The notes under the pieces: generated by a model
The model's input: only the letters and a program-made list of their open reading frames with translations
What the model was told of the DNA's origin: nothing
Databases searched by the model: none
From: Bacillus vallismortis
GTDB lineage: Bacteria > Bacillota > Bacilli > Bacillales > Bacillaceae
Direction of reading: 5' to 3'
DNA length: 64,000 bases
Assembly: GCF_004116955.1 (NCBI RefSeq)
Contig: NZ_CP026362.1
Location: forward strand, 1,776,501-1,840,500
Program-made: the position numbers and the translations under genes
In this document: one piece after another, positions 19,755-29,033 of the stretch
Layout: the number at the start of each line of letters is the position of its first letter
How positions within the stretch are numbered: position 1 is the first letter of the stretch

Positions 19755-20549
19755 TTAACGTTTAAGGTTAACCAGTTCCTGAAGGATTTCATCTGATGTT
19801 GTAATAATTTTTGAGTTTGATTGGAATCCGCGCTGGGCAACAATCATTTCAGTAAATTCGTCAGTTAAATCAACGTTAGACATTTCGAGAAATCCTGACT
19901 TAAGAGAACCTGTTCCGCCATCGCCAGGCTGGTTGGCTGCACTGGCCGCTCCAGAGTTTAGAGATTCACGGTATAAATTGTTTCCGATTTTATCTAAACC
20001 ATCGCTGTTTGCAAAAGTAACAACCCCGATTTGTCCGCCATCTTGTGTTTGGCCGCCTGCATCAACGATTGATACGTTTCCATCAGAACCGATGCTGAAG
20101 CTTTGTGCATCAAGAGGGATTTGAATCGTTCCCCCAGTCATATTTAACACATGGTAGCCATCACCAGTAACAAGTGTTCCTGTATTATCTAAATAAAAGT
20201 TTCCTGCTCGTGTATAAACTGTTCCGTCGCCTGTATCAATTTGAAAGTAACCGTCGCCGTCAATCGCTAAATCAAGGGTTCTTCCTGTGCTTTGTGTTGC
20301 GCTTGTTGAATGAATGGTATCAATTGTGCCGGATGATGAACCTAAACCGATCTGCTTAGAGTTCGTACCTCCAATTGCCCCTCCAGCCGCAGAACCGCCG
20401 GCAATCGTTTGGCTTACCATATCTTTAAAGGTAACGCGGCTCTTTTTGAATCCTACTGTATTCACGTTGGCGATGTTGTTGCCGATAACATCAAGCTTTG
20501 TTTGAAAGTTTTTCATACCGCTGATTCCAGAATAAAGTGAACGTAACAT
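19755..20549 (-). CDS. flgE: Flagellar hook protein FlgE (historically also named FlgG)
   Basis: 264 residues with the flagellar rod/hook N-terminal motif (SLYSGISGMKNFQTKLDVIGNN, here within residues 4-25), the central D1-type domain (DLAIDGDGYFQ) and the C-terminal coiled segment (IVAQRGFQSNSKIITTSDEIL). This is the Bacillus hook subunit; its shortness made early annotations call it a rod protein. It lies after the hook-cap gene flgD. Confidence 0.95.
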   Translation of the reverse strand: MLRSLYSGISGMKNFQTKLDVIGNNIANVNTVGFKKSRVTFKDMVSQTIAGGSAAGGAIGGTNSKQIGLGSSSGTIDTIHSTSATQSTGRTLDLAIDGDGYFQIDTGDGTVYTRAGNFYLDNTGTLVTGDGYHVLNMTGGTIQIPLDAQSFSIGSDGNVSIVDAGGQTQDGGQIGVVTFANSDGLDKIGNNLYRESLNSGAASAANQPGDGGTGSLKSGFLEMSNVDLTDEFTEMIVAQRGFQSNSKIITTSDEILQELVNLKR

Positions 20550-20571
20550 AATGTATTCCCCCAGATTAATT

Positions 20572-20994
20572 TTATTTAGAAGACTGTGCTACAGCCAACA
20601 CATGAGACGGGCTGATTTCAGTACCATCATTAAGAACGAGATAATATTTTCCTTTTGACTGTTTTACTGAGCTTACTGTGCCTGTTTTTTCTGTTGCACT
20701 TCCGTCAGCAGTCCAAGAAACTTCTTTCCCCATCCAATCAAGATACGCGGTGAACGGATCTTGGTTTTCGACGAATTGAGTCATTGTAGTATTTAGATTC
20801 ACCATTTGCTCCAAGCTTGAAAAAGTCGCCATCTGGCTGATAAATTCTTTGTCATCAACCGGGTTGAGCGGATCTTGGTTTTGGACTTGGGTCATTAATA
20901 TTTTCAAGAACTCATCTTTCCCTAAGCTGCTATTGTTAGTTGACACGGTGCTTGTTTTTTCAGGCAGTTTATATTCTGAACTGATAGAAGTCAT
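20572..20994 (-). CDS. flgD: Hook-capping protein FlgD
   Basis: 140 residues, the scaffold for hook polymerisation. The conserved FlgD N-terminal part LGKDEFLKILMTQVQNQDPL and DDKEFISQMATFSSLEQM is clear. It is short compared with enterobacterial FlgD and lacks most of the C-terminal Ig-like domain, as is usual in Bacillus. The start overlaps the fliK stop by four bases. Confidence 0.96.
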   Translation of the reverse strand: MTSISSEYKLPEKTSTVSTNNSSLGKDEFLKILMTQVQNQDPLNPVDDKEFISQMATFSSLEQMVNLNTTMTQFVENQDPFTAYLDWMGKEVSWTADGSATEKTGTVSSVKQSKGKYYLVLNDGTEISPSHVLAVAQSSK

Positions 20995-22430
20995 TCTTCT
21001 TCCTCCATTTTCGACACTTCATCGAGCAGTTCGCCAAAATCATTTGATTGCTTTTTCTGTTTTTGCTGTTTTTGTTCCTCTTGCTGCTGTCTCTGTTCAT
21101 CAGTAAGCTGGCCATATAACGGCTGATCCCCGCTTTGAACCGGGAGCGTAAAACGGTCAATTTGAACAGCCATATTCGGCAGTGATTGCTTCAACTGAGG
21201 AAGATGCTGTTCTAGCAGTTCTTTTGCTGATTGGCTCGATGCAATAATTTTACTCTGAAACATCCCATTTTCATTTGTCAGTTTGATTGTGACAAATCCT
21301 AAATGTTCAGGATTCAGTCGGATGGTGAAGCTTCCCGTTGATCTGCCGAATGGCGTATATTTCATCTGCTTCCACGCATTGACCACTTGATCAGCCACCG
21401 TTTTTGTCTCGGCAGCCGGTAAATCAGATGAGAGCTGCTGCAAATCGAATGTTTGAACTGCTCCCGTACCCCTGTACCCTGAAAACAGCATTTGGAGTCC
21501 TGATTTACTATCTACGGGTTGAATACTCCCAGAAGCATCAGATCCGCTTTTGCTGCTTGAATTCTGCGAAAGCGGTGTGAGGACACGCTTTCCAAAGTCT
21601 TGCGATGATTCGGATGATTTCGATAACAAGAAAGCTTTCAGCTGGCTTTCAGCTAAATTCCATTCTTTAGTCCCTTTTTGGGGAAGCATAGACATTTGCT
21701 CCATTAAACTTTGAAAGCTTTTCAGCTCTGACGCTGTCATCGAGTAAAGTTTTGAACTCGACTCGTCTTTCGTGAACATTTGCTGTTTAAGATCCTGAAT
21801 GAGCTGTTGGGATACACCCTTTTTTTCTAATGCAACAAGAAATTGTTCTCCATTCTTGTAAATGCGATGGGCTTCATCGGCATTCCCGCTGTCAATCAGC
21901 TTATTCTCTTCTAGCAGCTGGCTAATGAACATCTGAATAAGGGCAAGTTCTTTCTCATTCTCAGGGACTTCATTTTCCTGAGTTGATTGTTCTGTATCAA
22001 CTTTCAGATTTTCATTACTGTCAGCAAAAGAATCATTTTCAATCAGAGCCGTTTTACCTTCCGAAAGAATGTTGCCTTCTGTCTCGCCGGACATTTTTGA
22101 TTCAACCGCTTGCAGAAGATTCTGCAGCATTTGCTGAGCAGTTCCATCCAACTGCTTCCCTGTTAGTTTACTTAAGGTTTGCAGAAGTTCCGCTTTATGT
22201 TTGTCTTGATCTTCAGGGCTTGCTTTCAGCCAATCACTGATCTTATGAAGTGCATCTGCTAAAAGCTGATCTCCGGAATAAGGGGTTCCCTTCCCTTGTT
22301 CTGAGATCTCCTTCAAACCCGCCTCAGACATAAGCCAGTTTTGAAAAACTCCCTGGCTACTATTCATGGTTTTAGCCGCAGTACCTGCTGTAGTTTGCAG
22401 CAAAGGTCCCGCCAATTCAAGCAGCTTCAC
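20991..22430 (-). CDS. fliK: Hook-length control protein FliK
   Basis: 479 residues. A long low-complexity N-terminal region rich in Gln, Ser and Glu, expected to act as a molecular ruler, is followed by the compact C-terminal domain (about 350-430) with FTIRLNPEHLGFVTIKLT, the hallmark of FliK/Flg_hook proteins, and a Gln-rich tail (RQQQEEQKQQKQKKQ). It terminates hook growth by acting on FlhB. It sits between ylxF and flgD. Confidence 0.95.
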   Translation of the reverse strand: MKLLELAGPLLQTTAGTAAKTMNSSQGVFQNWLMSEAGLKEISEQGKGTPYSGDQLLADALHKISDWLKASPEDQDKHKAELLQTLSKLTGKQLDGTAQQMLQNLLQAVESKMSGETEGNILSEGKTALIENDSFADSNENLKVDTEQSTQENEVPENEKELALIQMFISQLLEENKLIDSGNADEAHRIYKNGEQFLVALEKKGVSQQLIQDLKQQMFTKDESSSKLYSMTASELKSFQSLMEQMSMLPQKGTKEWNLAESQLKAFLLSKSSESSQDFGKRVLTPLSQNSSSKSGSDASGSIQPVDSKSGLQMLFSGYRGTGAVQTFDLQQLSSDLPAAETKTVADQVVNAWKQMKYTPFGRSTGSFTIRLNPEHLGFVTIKLTNENGMFQSKIIASSQSAKELLEQHLPQLKQSLPNMAVQIDRFTLPVQSGDQPLYGQLTDEQRQQQEEQKQQKQKKQSNDFGELLDEVSKMEEEE

Positions 22431-22442
22431 CTTTAATTCCCC

Positions 22443-23051
22443 CTATTCTTGGCTGGCAGCAATTTTTTCCGTATAGGTTGCCGCTTGCTCAGGAGTCATT
22501 TTCGCCAATATGTCGGCAAGCTGCTTTTTGCTTAGGCCATTCAATATTTTTAGCGCTTCCTGCTCATTTAATTGGGCAATAATTTTAGCAGCCTTTCCGC
22601 TATCCATGCTCTTATATACACTGATGACTTTGTCATCCTTAGAAGAATTCGAACTCGTAGTTTCTTCAGTATCATCTGATGATTTTTTTTGATCCTCCGC
22701 CGTCTTTTCAAGAGAACGTATCTTTTGGTTGAGCCTGTCGATTTCAGATTTACTCGTTTCTAAATCTTTATTCAATATGCTGATTTCACTTTTTTGGTCC
22801 TTAATGGTCTTTTCCAGAGCTGCCGTATTACTGCTATCCTTGCTTGACGCTGTGTCTTTTTTATTTTCGGTTTCAGGAACCAATTCTTTAAGAACCGGCG
22901 TTTTTGCCGCTGCTTCCTGTACCGGCTTTAAAACATTCACACCAGCAGCCCAAAGAACAATTCCCGCTGCGATGAGAAGAAACATCAGCGGAAGGATAAT
23001 GATAAGCAAAACCGAACGGGACTTACCTGATTCTTTCTTTTTGCCTGACAT
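22443..23051 (-). CDS. ylxF: MotE-like flagellar protein YlxF
   Basis: 202 residues: a basic start, one membrane helix (about 14-36), an extracytoplasmic coiled coil (about 75-125, many Glu/Lys/Asp) and a C-terminal MgtE_N-like helical domain (KAAKIIAQLNEQEALKILNGL). This architecture resembles MotE, the FliG-like chaperone of the stator protein MotC in other bacteria. Its function in Bacillus is not established to my knowledge. It lies between fliJ and fliK. Confidence 0.85.
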   Translation of the reverse strand: MSGKKKESGKSRSVLLIIILPLMFLLIAAGIVLWAAGVNVLKPVQEAAAKTPVLKELVPETENKKDTASSKDSSNTAALEKTIKDQKSEISILNKDLETSKSEIDRLNQKIRSLEKTAEDQKKSSDDTEETTSSNSSKDDKVISVYKSMDSGKAAKIIAQLNEQEALKILNGLSKKQLADILAKMTPEQAATYTEKIAASQE

Positions 23052-23062
23052 TACATTCGCTC

Positions 23063-23506
23063 CTAATGGCCTTGAATCATAAACTGCTTGATCGAAATGT
23101 CATCCATTTCTTTCATCTCTGCAGCTTTGTCTTCAAGTGCAAACATTTTAAACTGTTTTTCACGCATTTTTTCAAACTTTTTTACTTCAATATTTTTCTC
23201 TGTCAAAATTTCTTGTTTTTGATTCATTTGATTTCGTTTCATAATGACAAGCTTTTGATAATGATAAATCGTGTTATCAAGATTTGACACAAATTGCTGG
23301 TAATGTCTCATTTCTTGTACACTCATGCCGCTTTTCAATTTCTCTTCCTTATTTTGTTCGAGCAGTTCCTTTTTGTTCATATTCTCATATAATTTCTCAG
23401 CAACATTTTCAAATTCAGAAACGGATTGCTGATACTCAGATAAGGATTGATCTTTCTCATTTTCTTTTAGTTCCAGCAGCTTTTGGAATCTAAATTGATA
23501 GGCCAC
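23063..23506 (-). CDS. fliJ: Flagellar export protein FliJ
   Basis: 147 residues, almost entirely a charged coiled coil (FQKLLELKENEKDQSLSEYQ at the start), as in FliJ. FliJ is the central stalk of the FliI ATPase ring and escorts export chaperones. Sequence conservation in this family is low; assignment rests on coiled-coil content, length and its place directly after fliI, two bases away. Confidence 0.93.
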   Translation of the reverse strand: MAYQFRFQKLLELKENEKDQSLSEYQQSVSEFENVAEKLYENMNKKELLEQNKEEKLKSGMSVQEMRHYQQFVSNLDNTIYHYQKLVIMKRNQMNQKQEILTEKNIEVKKFEKMREKQFKMFALEDKAAEMKEMDDISIKQFMIQGH

Positions 23507-23508
23507 GT

Positions 23509-24825
23509 TTATTCCTCATTTCCTGTCAAACTAGTTAATGCAGCAATGCTTTCTTCCAATAATGCCGCTTCGTCTGTTCCCTGCTTTAAAAATTGAATAA
23601 GCTGCGGATAAAATTGTATTGCTTCATCGATTTCTCTTGAGGATCCTCGTTTATAAGCTCCGATATTAATAAGATCTTCCGAATTTTGATAAGTCGATAA
23701 AAGCTCACGAAATTTGTTTGCTGCATTCAAGTGTTGCCTTGTCGATATGTTAGACATCACCCTGCTGATGCTCTTTAGTACATTAACTGCTGGAAACTGA
23801 CCTTTATTCGCAAGCGCCCTGTCCAACACAATATGCCCGTCTAAAATCCCGCGAACGGTATCAGCAATCGGCTCATTCATGTCATCGCCATCTACCAATA
23901 CTGTATAAAACGCCGTAATGGTTCCGTGCTCGTTTGCACCGGTTCGTTCTAATAAACGAGGTAAAATAGCGAACACAGAAGGTGTATAACCCTTTGTCGT
24001 CGGTGGCTCGCCGGCAGCCAGTCCAATCTCACGCTGCGCCATTGCCACCCTAGTGACTGAATCCATCATAAACATGACATTTTGGCCTTTATCACGGAAA
24101 TACTCAGCAATTGCAGTTGCTGTATATGCCGCTTTTAATCTCATTAATGCCGGCTGATCTGAGGTGGCAACAACTACAATCGATCGTTTCAGCCCCTCTT
24201 CCCCAAGATCTTTTTCAATAAATTCACGAACCTCTCGCCCGCGTTCTCCGACAAGTGCAATGACATTTAAGTCAGCCTCTGTCTGCTTGGCGATCATCCC
24301 CATTAATGTGCTTTTTCCGACACCGCTTCCTGCAAAAATACCAATCCTCTGTCCTTTACCGACTGTCAGCAAGCTGTCAATTGACCTGACACCGACGCCC
24401 ATCTTTTCTCGAATAGGAGGCCGCTTCATCGGATTGGGCGGTGATTGCTCAGTCGATACAGGCGAAAGCCCTTTCGGCAGGAGTTTTCCATCAAGCGGCT
24501 CACCAAATGCATCGATGACTTGTCCGATCAGTCCGGCTCCGACTTTAACCCGAAGAGATTCACCAGTGGCTTCTACAATACTGCCAGGCGCAATGCTTGC
24601 TGCCTCTAAATAAGGCATAAGCAAAATATTTTCTTCCTGAAAGCCGACTACTTCAGCTTTAATGACTTTACCTGATTGCCCTTTTGCATAAATCAGGCAC
24701 ACGTCTCCAATTGAGCTTGCAGGCCCTTTTGATTCAATCATCAGGCCGATTACCCGTTTGACTTTGCCATACCGTTTATACGAGTCCGTCATTTCTATAC
24801 AATCTATCAGACTCTGTGTCTTCAT
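23509..24825 (-). CDS. fliI: Flagellar export ATPase FliI
   Basis: 438-residue ATPase related to F1-beta, energising flagellar type III export. Walker A GSGVGKST lies at residues 166-173, the Walker B region near NVMFMMDSVTR, and the signature GEPPTTKGYTPSVFAILPRLLERTG is complete. The start overlaps the fliH stop by four bases, fitting the FliH-FliI complex. Confidence 0.98.
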   Translation of the reverse strand: MKTQSLIDCIEMTDSYKRYGKVKRVIGLMIESKGPASSIGDVCLIYAKGQSGKVIKAEVVGFQEENILLMPYLEAASIAPGSIVEATGESLRVKVGAGLIGQVIDAFGEPLDGKLLPKGLSPVSTEQSPPNPMKRPPIREKMGVGVRSIDSLLTVGKGQRIGIFAGSGVGKSTLMGMIAKQTEADLNVIALVGERGREVREFIEKDLGEEGLKRSIVVVATSDQPALMRLKAAYTATAIAEYFRDKGQNVMFMMDSVTRVAMAQREIGLAAGEPPTTKGYTPSVFAILPRLLERTGANEHGTITAFYTVLVDGDDMNEPIADTVRGILDGHIVLDRALANKGQFPAVNVLKSISRVMSNISTRQHLNAANKFRELLSTYQNSEDLINIGAYKRGSSREIDEAIQFYPQLIQFLKQGTDEAALLEESIAALTSLTGNEE

Positions 24826-25574
24826 TCAGCTGCACCCGCTTCCAGCGCTGTCAGAAGTTTTTCTTTCAATTGCATTAATTGAGTGTCAACACTCGCATCT
24901 ACTCTGCCAAAAGGAGTTTCTATATAACATGATCCTTTTTGAGCTTTTTCATCAGCATATATGCCAAGCCGGCATTCTTTATAAAGAAGCTGCATGATTT
25001 CATCTTTTTGCTGAAAAACTGTCTCATAGTAATGCGGATCCACATATATTGATATATCGTCATATTCCTTTACTTCGTTTACGACCTGTTTCACAAGCAA
25101 GAGAAAGGCTTCTTTATCATCAGATTTTTGCTGCCACACTTTTTTAGCTAGTGCAACGGCAAGCTCAACGATTTCTTCAGAAGCGTCTTCAAGCTTATCC
25201 TCTACGGCTTTTCTGGACATTTCAGTTATGCTGTTCGCTTGGCCAAGCAGTTCGGTATACTGTTCAATTGCTTCAGCTCTACCTAATGCCATGCCTTGTT
25301 CAAAGCCCTCAGCTTTTGCTTCCTCAATCAGCTTCTGTTTTTCATCCGCCCAATTATTTTTTTCCTGTTCAATTTGACGTCGAATATTTTCTATATGGCT
25401 GTTGGCCTGCTCAGAAATCCGATCAGCTTCCTCTTTCACCCGTGCTATAAGCGCTTCTGGGTCCTCTTCAGCCTGCAAAAGGTGAGAATGATCGATATGC
25501 ACCTCTTGTATAGAGAGTTTTCTTCTTTCCTTTTGTGGAGAAAAAGATGATTCTTGTTTAATGATATTAGACAA
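24822..25574 (-). CDS. fliH: Flagellar export ATPase regulator FliH
   Basis: 250 residues with a long central coiled coil (about 50-110, repeated Glu/Lys/Gln heptads) and a C-terminal V-ATPase E-subunit-like domain. FliH holds FliI inactive and recruits it to the gate. The start is TTG 25574, eight bases inside the end of fliG, with GGAGGGG about nine bases upstream. Shorter annotations would begin at a later codon, but the TTG fits the ribosome-binding site. Confidence 0.92.
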   Translation of the reverse strand: MSNIIKQESSFSPQKERRKLSIQEVHIDHSHLLQAEEDPEALIARVKEEADRISEQANSHIENIRRQIEQEKNNWADEKQKLIEEAKAEGFEQGMALGRAEAIEQYTELLGQANSITEMSRKAVEDKLEDASEEIVELAVALAKKVWQQKSDDKEAFLLLVKQVVNEVKEYDDISIYVDPHYYETVFQQKDEIMQLLYKECRLGIYADEKAQKGSCYIETPFGRVDASVDTQLMQLKEKLLTALEAGAAE

Positions 25575-26583
25575 TAATATCGTCCCCTCCGCCTCTTGCT
25601 ATTACAATTTCACCGGCCTCTTCAAGCTTTCTGACGATGCTTACAATTCTAGACTGAGCTTCTTCCACATCTTTCAAGCGTACAGGGCCCATAAATTCCA
25701 TTTCTTCTTTGAAGGTTTCAACCATACGCTGTGACATATTGTTGAATACAATTTCTTTGACTTCTTCGCTTGCAACTTTTAGTGAAAGGAGCAAATCGTC
25801 ATTTTCAACGTCGCGAATGACTCTCTGAATCGCGCGGTTATCAAGTGTAACAATGTCTTCGAAGACAAACATCCGCTTTTTAATTTCTTCAGCAAGATCA
25901 GGATCCTGAATTTCCAATGAATCCAAGATGGTCTTCTCTGTTCCTCTATCTACCCCGTTTAAGACTTCCACAACAGCTTCAACTCCGCCTGTTTGTGTAT
26001 AATCCTGAGTAAATGCAGAGGATAATTTTTGTTCTAGAATCTGTTCTACCTCATTGATAATCTCCGGTGACGTTCTATCCATAACAGCAATTCTTCTCGC
26101 GACCTCAGCCTGCACTTCAGGATTCAGCTCGGATAAAATTTGTCCGGCTTGCACAGGATCTAAATAAGACAAAATTAAAGCCATCGTCTGAGGGTGCTCA
26201 TGCTGGATAAAATTCAAAATTTGTTCAGGCCCTGCTTTTCTGGCAAAATCAAATGGTTTCACCTGTAAAGAAGAAGTCAGCCTGTTTAAAATGTTTTCCG
26301 CCTTATTCTCTCCAAGCGCCTTCTCAAGAACTTGTCTCGCATAGCTTAGGCCTCCTTGAGAAATATAATCTTGCGCAATGGCTATACTATGAAATTCTTC
26401 TATAATTTCATCCTTTTTTTGATGATCGACACTTCGAACCCCTGATATCTCCAGGGTAAGCCTTTCAATTTCTTCATCGGTTAAGTGCTTATATACAGAA
26501 GCTGACACATCTAACCCCAAGGAAATCATGAGAATGGCTGCTTTTTGTTTTCCTGTAAGCTTATCTTGATCACGTCTCGCCAT
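25567..26583 (-). CDS. fliG: Flagellar motor switch protein FliG
   Basis: 338-residue switch-complex protein that couples stators to rotor torque. It has the N-terminal FliF-binding part (LTGKQKAAILMISLGLD), the middle EHPQTMALILSYLDP (EHPQ motif), and the C-terminal torque domain (VFEDIVTLDNRAIQRVIRDV) with the charged residues facing the stator. It lies 12 bases after fliF. Confidence 0.98.
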   Translation of the reverse strand: MARRDQDKLTGKQKAAILMISLGLDVSASVYKHLTDEEIERLTLEISGVRSVDHQKKDEIIEEFHSIAIAQDYISQGGLSYARQVLEKALGENKAENILNRLTSSLQVKPFDFARKAGPEQILNFIQHEHPQTMALILSYLDPVQAGQILSELNPEVQAEVARRIAVMDRTSPEIINEVEQILEQKLSSAFTQDYTQTGGVEAVVEVLNGVDRGTEKTILDSLEIQDPDLAEEIKKRMFVFEDIVTLDNRAIQRVIRDVENDDLLLSLKVASEEVKEIVFNNMSQRMVETFKEEMEFMGPVRLKDVEEAQSRIVSIVRKLEEAGEIVIARGGGDDIIV

Positions 26584-26595
26584 TTCTAATTCCTC

Positions 26596-28203
26596 CTAAT
26601 CCTCGGCCAGCCAGCTTCTCAGCAGTTTAGCAAAATCTTCGGGCTTGTCTTTCGCCATCTTTTCAAGCTGTTTTCGTCTGACTGTTTCCTCTGTTTCATT
26701 TTCCTCTTCGTTGATATCAGGCAGGTTGATCGGTTCTTGAGGAACCTCATACTCATATTCCTCAAATTCATCCTCTTGCGCCCGTTTCTTTCTAACCAGC
26801 ATTATAATGAGGACGATGATAGCAGCAATCAAAATACCTCCTGCAATATAAACCCAAATCGGTATACCTGAGGCTTCTTCTGTACCAGCATCCATATTTA
26901 CTTTGCCGTCAAAAGGCTGAACGGATAAGACAATTTTATTATTGATGTCCTCGTCAGTAAGCTCTTGTTCTTGTGCATCCTTATCAATAGAAGTTCTGAC
27001 TACAGTTGAAAGTATTTTTTGAATATCTTCTTGCCTTTCAGCTGAAAGCGACGCGACATCTTTAGCGTCCGGCGGCTCAACCATGACCTGGATTCCTAAA
27101 TCTCTGACTTTATAAGGGCTTTCTGCGATTTCTTTATGGATCCGGTTAACCTCATAGTTGATTTTTTCGCTGCTTTTTTCATAACCTCCGCCTTCGGTGT
27201 TTTCCCCGTCAGCTTCATAATTTGTCACATCATCTTCACCGGTTCCGGCGACTCCGCCATTGGCGGCACCGTTACCCTGGTATGTTTCAGATACCTTTTC
27301 CGCGCTGACCGCAATGCCTGCCATGTTTTCTTTATCAACAGGTTCGACAATGTTTTCTGTGCGATTTTCTTTTGTGAAATCAATGTCTGCTGTAACGGAA
27401 ACAACGACTTTATCTTGTCCCATCATCGTACCGAGCAATGTCTGAACATGCTTTTGAATGTCTTTTTCGACTTGAGATTTAATTCCCTGCTGTGAAGAAT
27501 AACTATCCGCGTAGGACCCTGCATCGCTGTCTGATTTGTCGTAGTATGTAGAATTCTGGTCCATGATGACGATGTTATCTTCTTTTAGGTTCGGCACACT
27601 TTTCGACACCAGATGATACAGTCCGTTGACCTGGCTTTGATTAAGCGTATAGCCCGGTTGTACCTGCAGCACGATTGATGCGGATGCCGCAGATTGCTCC
27701 TCACCGACAAACACAGCGTCTTTCGGAAGGTTAATCATTACTTTTGAATTTTTAATACCGTCCATTTCATTGATCAAATTCGACAGTTCTGTCTGTGTCG
27801 CTTTCACTTTGACCATATCAAACTCATTGTCTGTCAAACCAAAGCCGGCATTCTGTCCAAAAAATGAATAATCAATTGATCCGGTTTTGGGAAGTCCTTC
27901 TGCAGCCAGCTGCACTTTCAATGAATCAACCTGATCCTCCGGAACGCTTATCACTGTTCCGCCGTTTGAAAGTTCGTTTGGCACTTTTTTCGCGTCAAGC
28001 TCTTCTTTGATGTGCCCCGCTTCTTCGGCAGACAAATCTTTGTACAGCGGCGCCATTTTTGAACTAGAAGCAAAAACACTGATAATAATACCAATAATAA
28101 TAATTGCCGCTAAAGCACTAATCATGAATATCTTTTGTAATTTAGATCTATTTTTCCAAAACTCACTCGTTTTGTTTTTCATTTGCATTAGAGTACGATT
28201 CAT
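26596..28203 (-). CDS. fliF: Flagellar MS-ring protein FliF
   Basis: 535 residues, with one membrane helix at each end (about 25-46 and 450-472) flanking a large periplasmic-side region of ring-building modules. The N-terminal secretin-like segments (MAPLYKDLSAEEAGHIKEEL, GLTDNEFDMVKVKATQTELS) match the family. The C-terminal cytoplasmic tail binds FliG. It is the base on which the flagellum assembles. Confidence 0.97.
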   Translation of the reverse strand: MNRTLMQMKNKTSEFWKNRSKLQKIFMISALAAIIIIGIIISVFASSSKMAPLYKDLSAEEAGHIKEELDAKKVPNELSNGGTVISVPEDQVDSLKVQLAAEGLPKTGSIDYSFFGQNAGFGLTDNEFDMVKVKATQTELSNLINEMDGIKNSKVMINLPKDAVFVGEEQSAASASIVLQVQPGYTLNQSQVNGLYHLVSKSVPNLKEDNIVIMDQNSTYYDKSDSDAGSYADSYSSQQGIKSQVEKDIQKHVQTLLGTMMGQDKVVVSVTADIDFTKENRTENIVEPVDKENMAGIAVSAEKVSETYQGNGAANGGVAGTGEDDVTNYEADGENTEGGGYEKSSEKINYEVNRIHKEIAESPYKVRDLGIQVMVEPPDAKDVASLSAERQEDIQKILSTVVRTSIDKDAQEQELTDEDINNKIVLSVQPFDGKVNMDAGTEEASGIPIWVYIAGGILIAAIIVLIIMLVRKKRAQEDEFEEYEYEVPQEPINLPDINEEENETEETVRRKQLEKMAKDKPEDFAKLLRSWLAED

Positions 28204-28248
28204 GTTAACCCCCGGTCATTCCACTCTTTCTCTTAATCGTCAGACCCC

Positions 28249-28569
28249 CTACATTTGCATTCTCATAATCTCCTGATAGGCTTCCACAGCTTTATTGCGG
28301 AACTCTGTTGCAGCAGTTAGTGAGACGCTTGCTTTTTGAGCGGCGATCATGACCTCATCTAAATTCACATCTTTTCCTGCAGCCAAGGCATTAGTCATGT
28401 TGTCAGAAGCTACTTGGGAATCATTTAACGAACTAATAGAGTTTTTTAAAAGCTCCGAAAAGCTTGTTTGATTTGAAGAATCTGTTTTTTGGCTATTGTT
28501 TATTTGATTTGTTGCATTTTGAGTGTTTTGAGTATTTTGAACCTGAAAAGGAGAAATTGCATTAATCAC
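28249..28569 (-). CDS. fliE: Flagellar MS-ring/rod junction protein FliE
   Basis: 106 residues, the adapter between the MS ring and the rod. The C-terminal FliE motif (VMIAAQKASVSLTAATEFRN and VEAYQEIMRMQM) is clear. The N-terminus has a short Gln/Asn/Thr repeat (QNTQNTQNATNQ). The start is GTG 28569. It lies 11 bases after flgC and 45 bases before fliF. Confidence 0.96.
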   Translation of the reverse strand: MINAISPFQVQNTQNTQNATNQINNSQKTDSSNQTSFSELLKNSISSLNDSQVASDNMTNALAAGKDVNLDEVMIAAQKASVSLTAATEFRNKAVEAYQEIMRMQM

Positions 28570-28580
28570 GTTCGTTCACC

Positions 28581-29033
28581 TTACCTTCCGATTTCTAACG
28601 CCTTCATCAGCATTCCTTTTGTGGCATTCATTGCTGTGACATTCGCCTCATATGATCTTGTGCTGCTGACAAGGTCAACCATTTCTTTCAATGGGTCAAC
28701 ATTAGGCTTTTGTACATATCCTTCAGCGTTGGCATCAGGGTTTGTCGGATCGTAGACAAGATTAAAATCCGAACCATCTTCTGTGATTTTAGAAACCTTT
28801 ACACCGTTTCCAGCATTACCGCTTCCGCTCATTTGAGAATTGAGAATGGAAGAGAACGATTCACCTTTTGACTGAAGAGAAACCATCTTTCTTCTGTAAG
28901 GCACCCACTCTCCATTTACCTGCTTAGCTCTTGTCGTATCTATATTAGCCAAGTTAGATGATACAACGTCCATCCTGACACGCTGAGCTGTTAAAGCTGA
29001 TGCTGAAACATTTAAGCTGTGAAAAGCTGTCAT
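28581..29033 (-). CDS. flgC: Flagellar rod protein FlgC
   Basis: Proximal rod protein, 150 residues. The rod N-terminal motif (SLNVSASALTAQRVRMDVVSSNLAN) and the C-terminal coiled motif (LVSSTRSYEANVTAMNATKGM) are complete. The ATG overlaps the flgB stop codon by one base (TAATG), so the two rod proteins are coupled. Confidence 0.97.
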   Translation of the reverse strand: MTAFHSLNVSASALTAQRVRMDVVSSNLANIDTTRAKQVNGEWVPYRRKMVSLQSKGESFSSILNSQMSGSGNAGNGVKVSKITEDGSDFNLVYDPTNPDANAEGYVQKPNVDPLKEMVDLVSSTRSYEANVTAMNATKGMLMKALEIGR

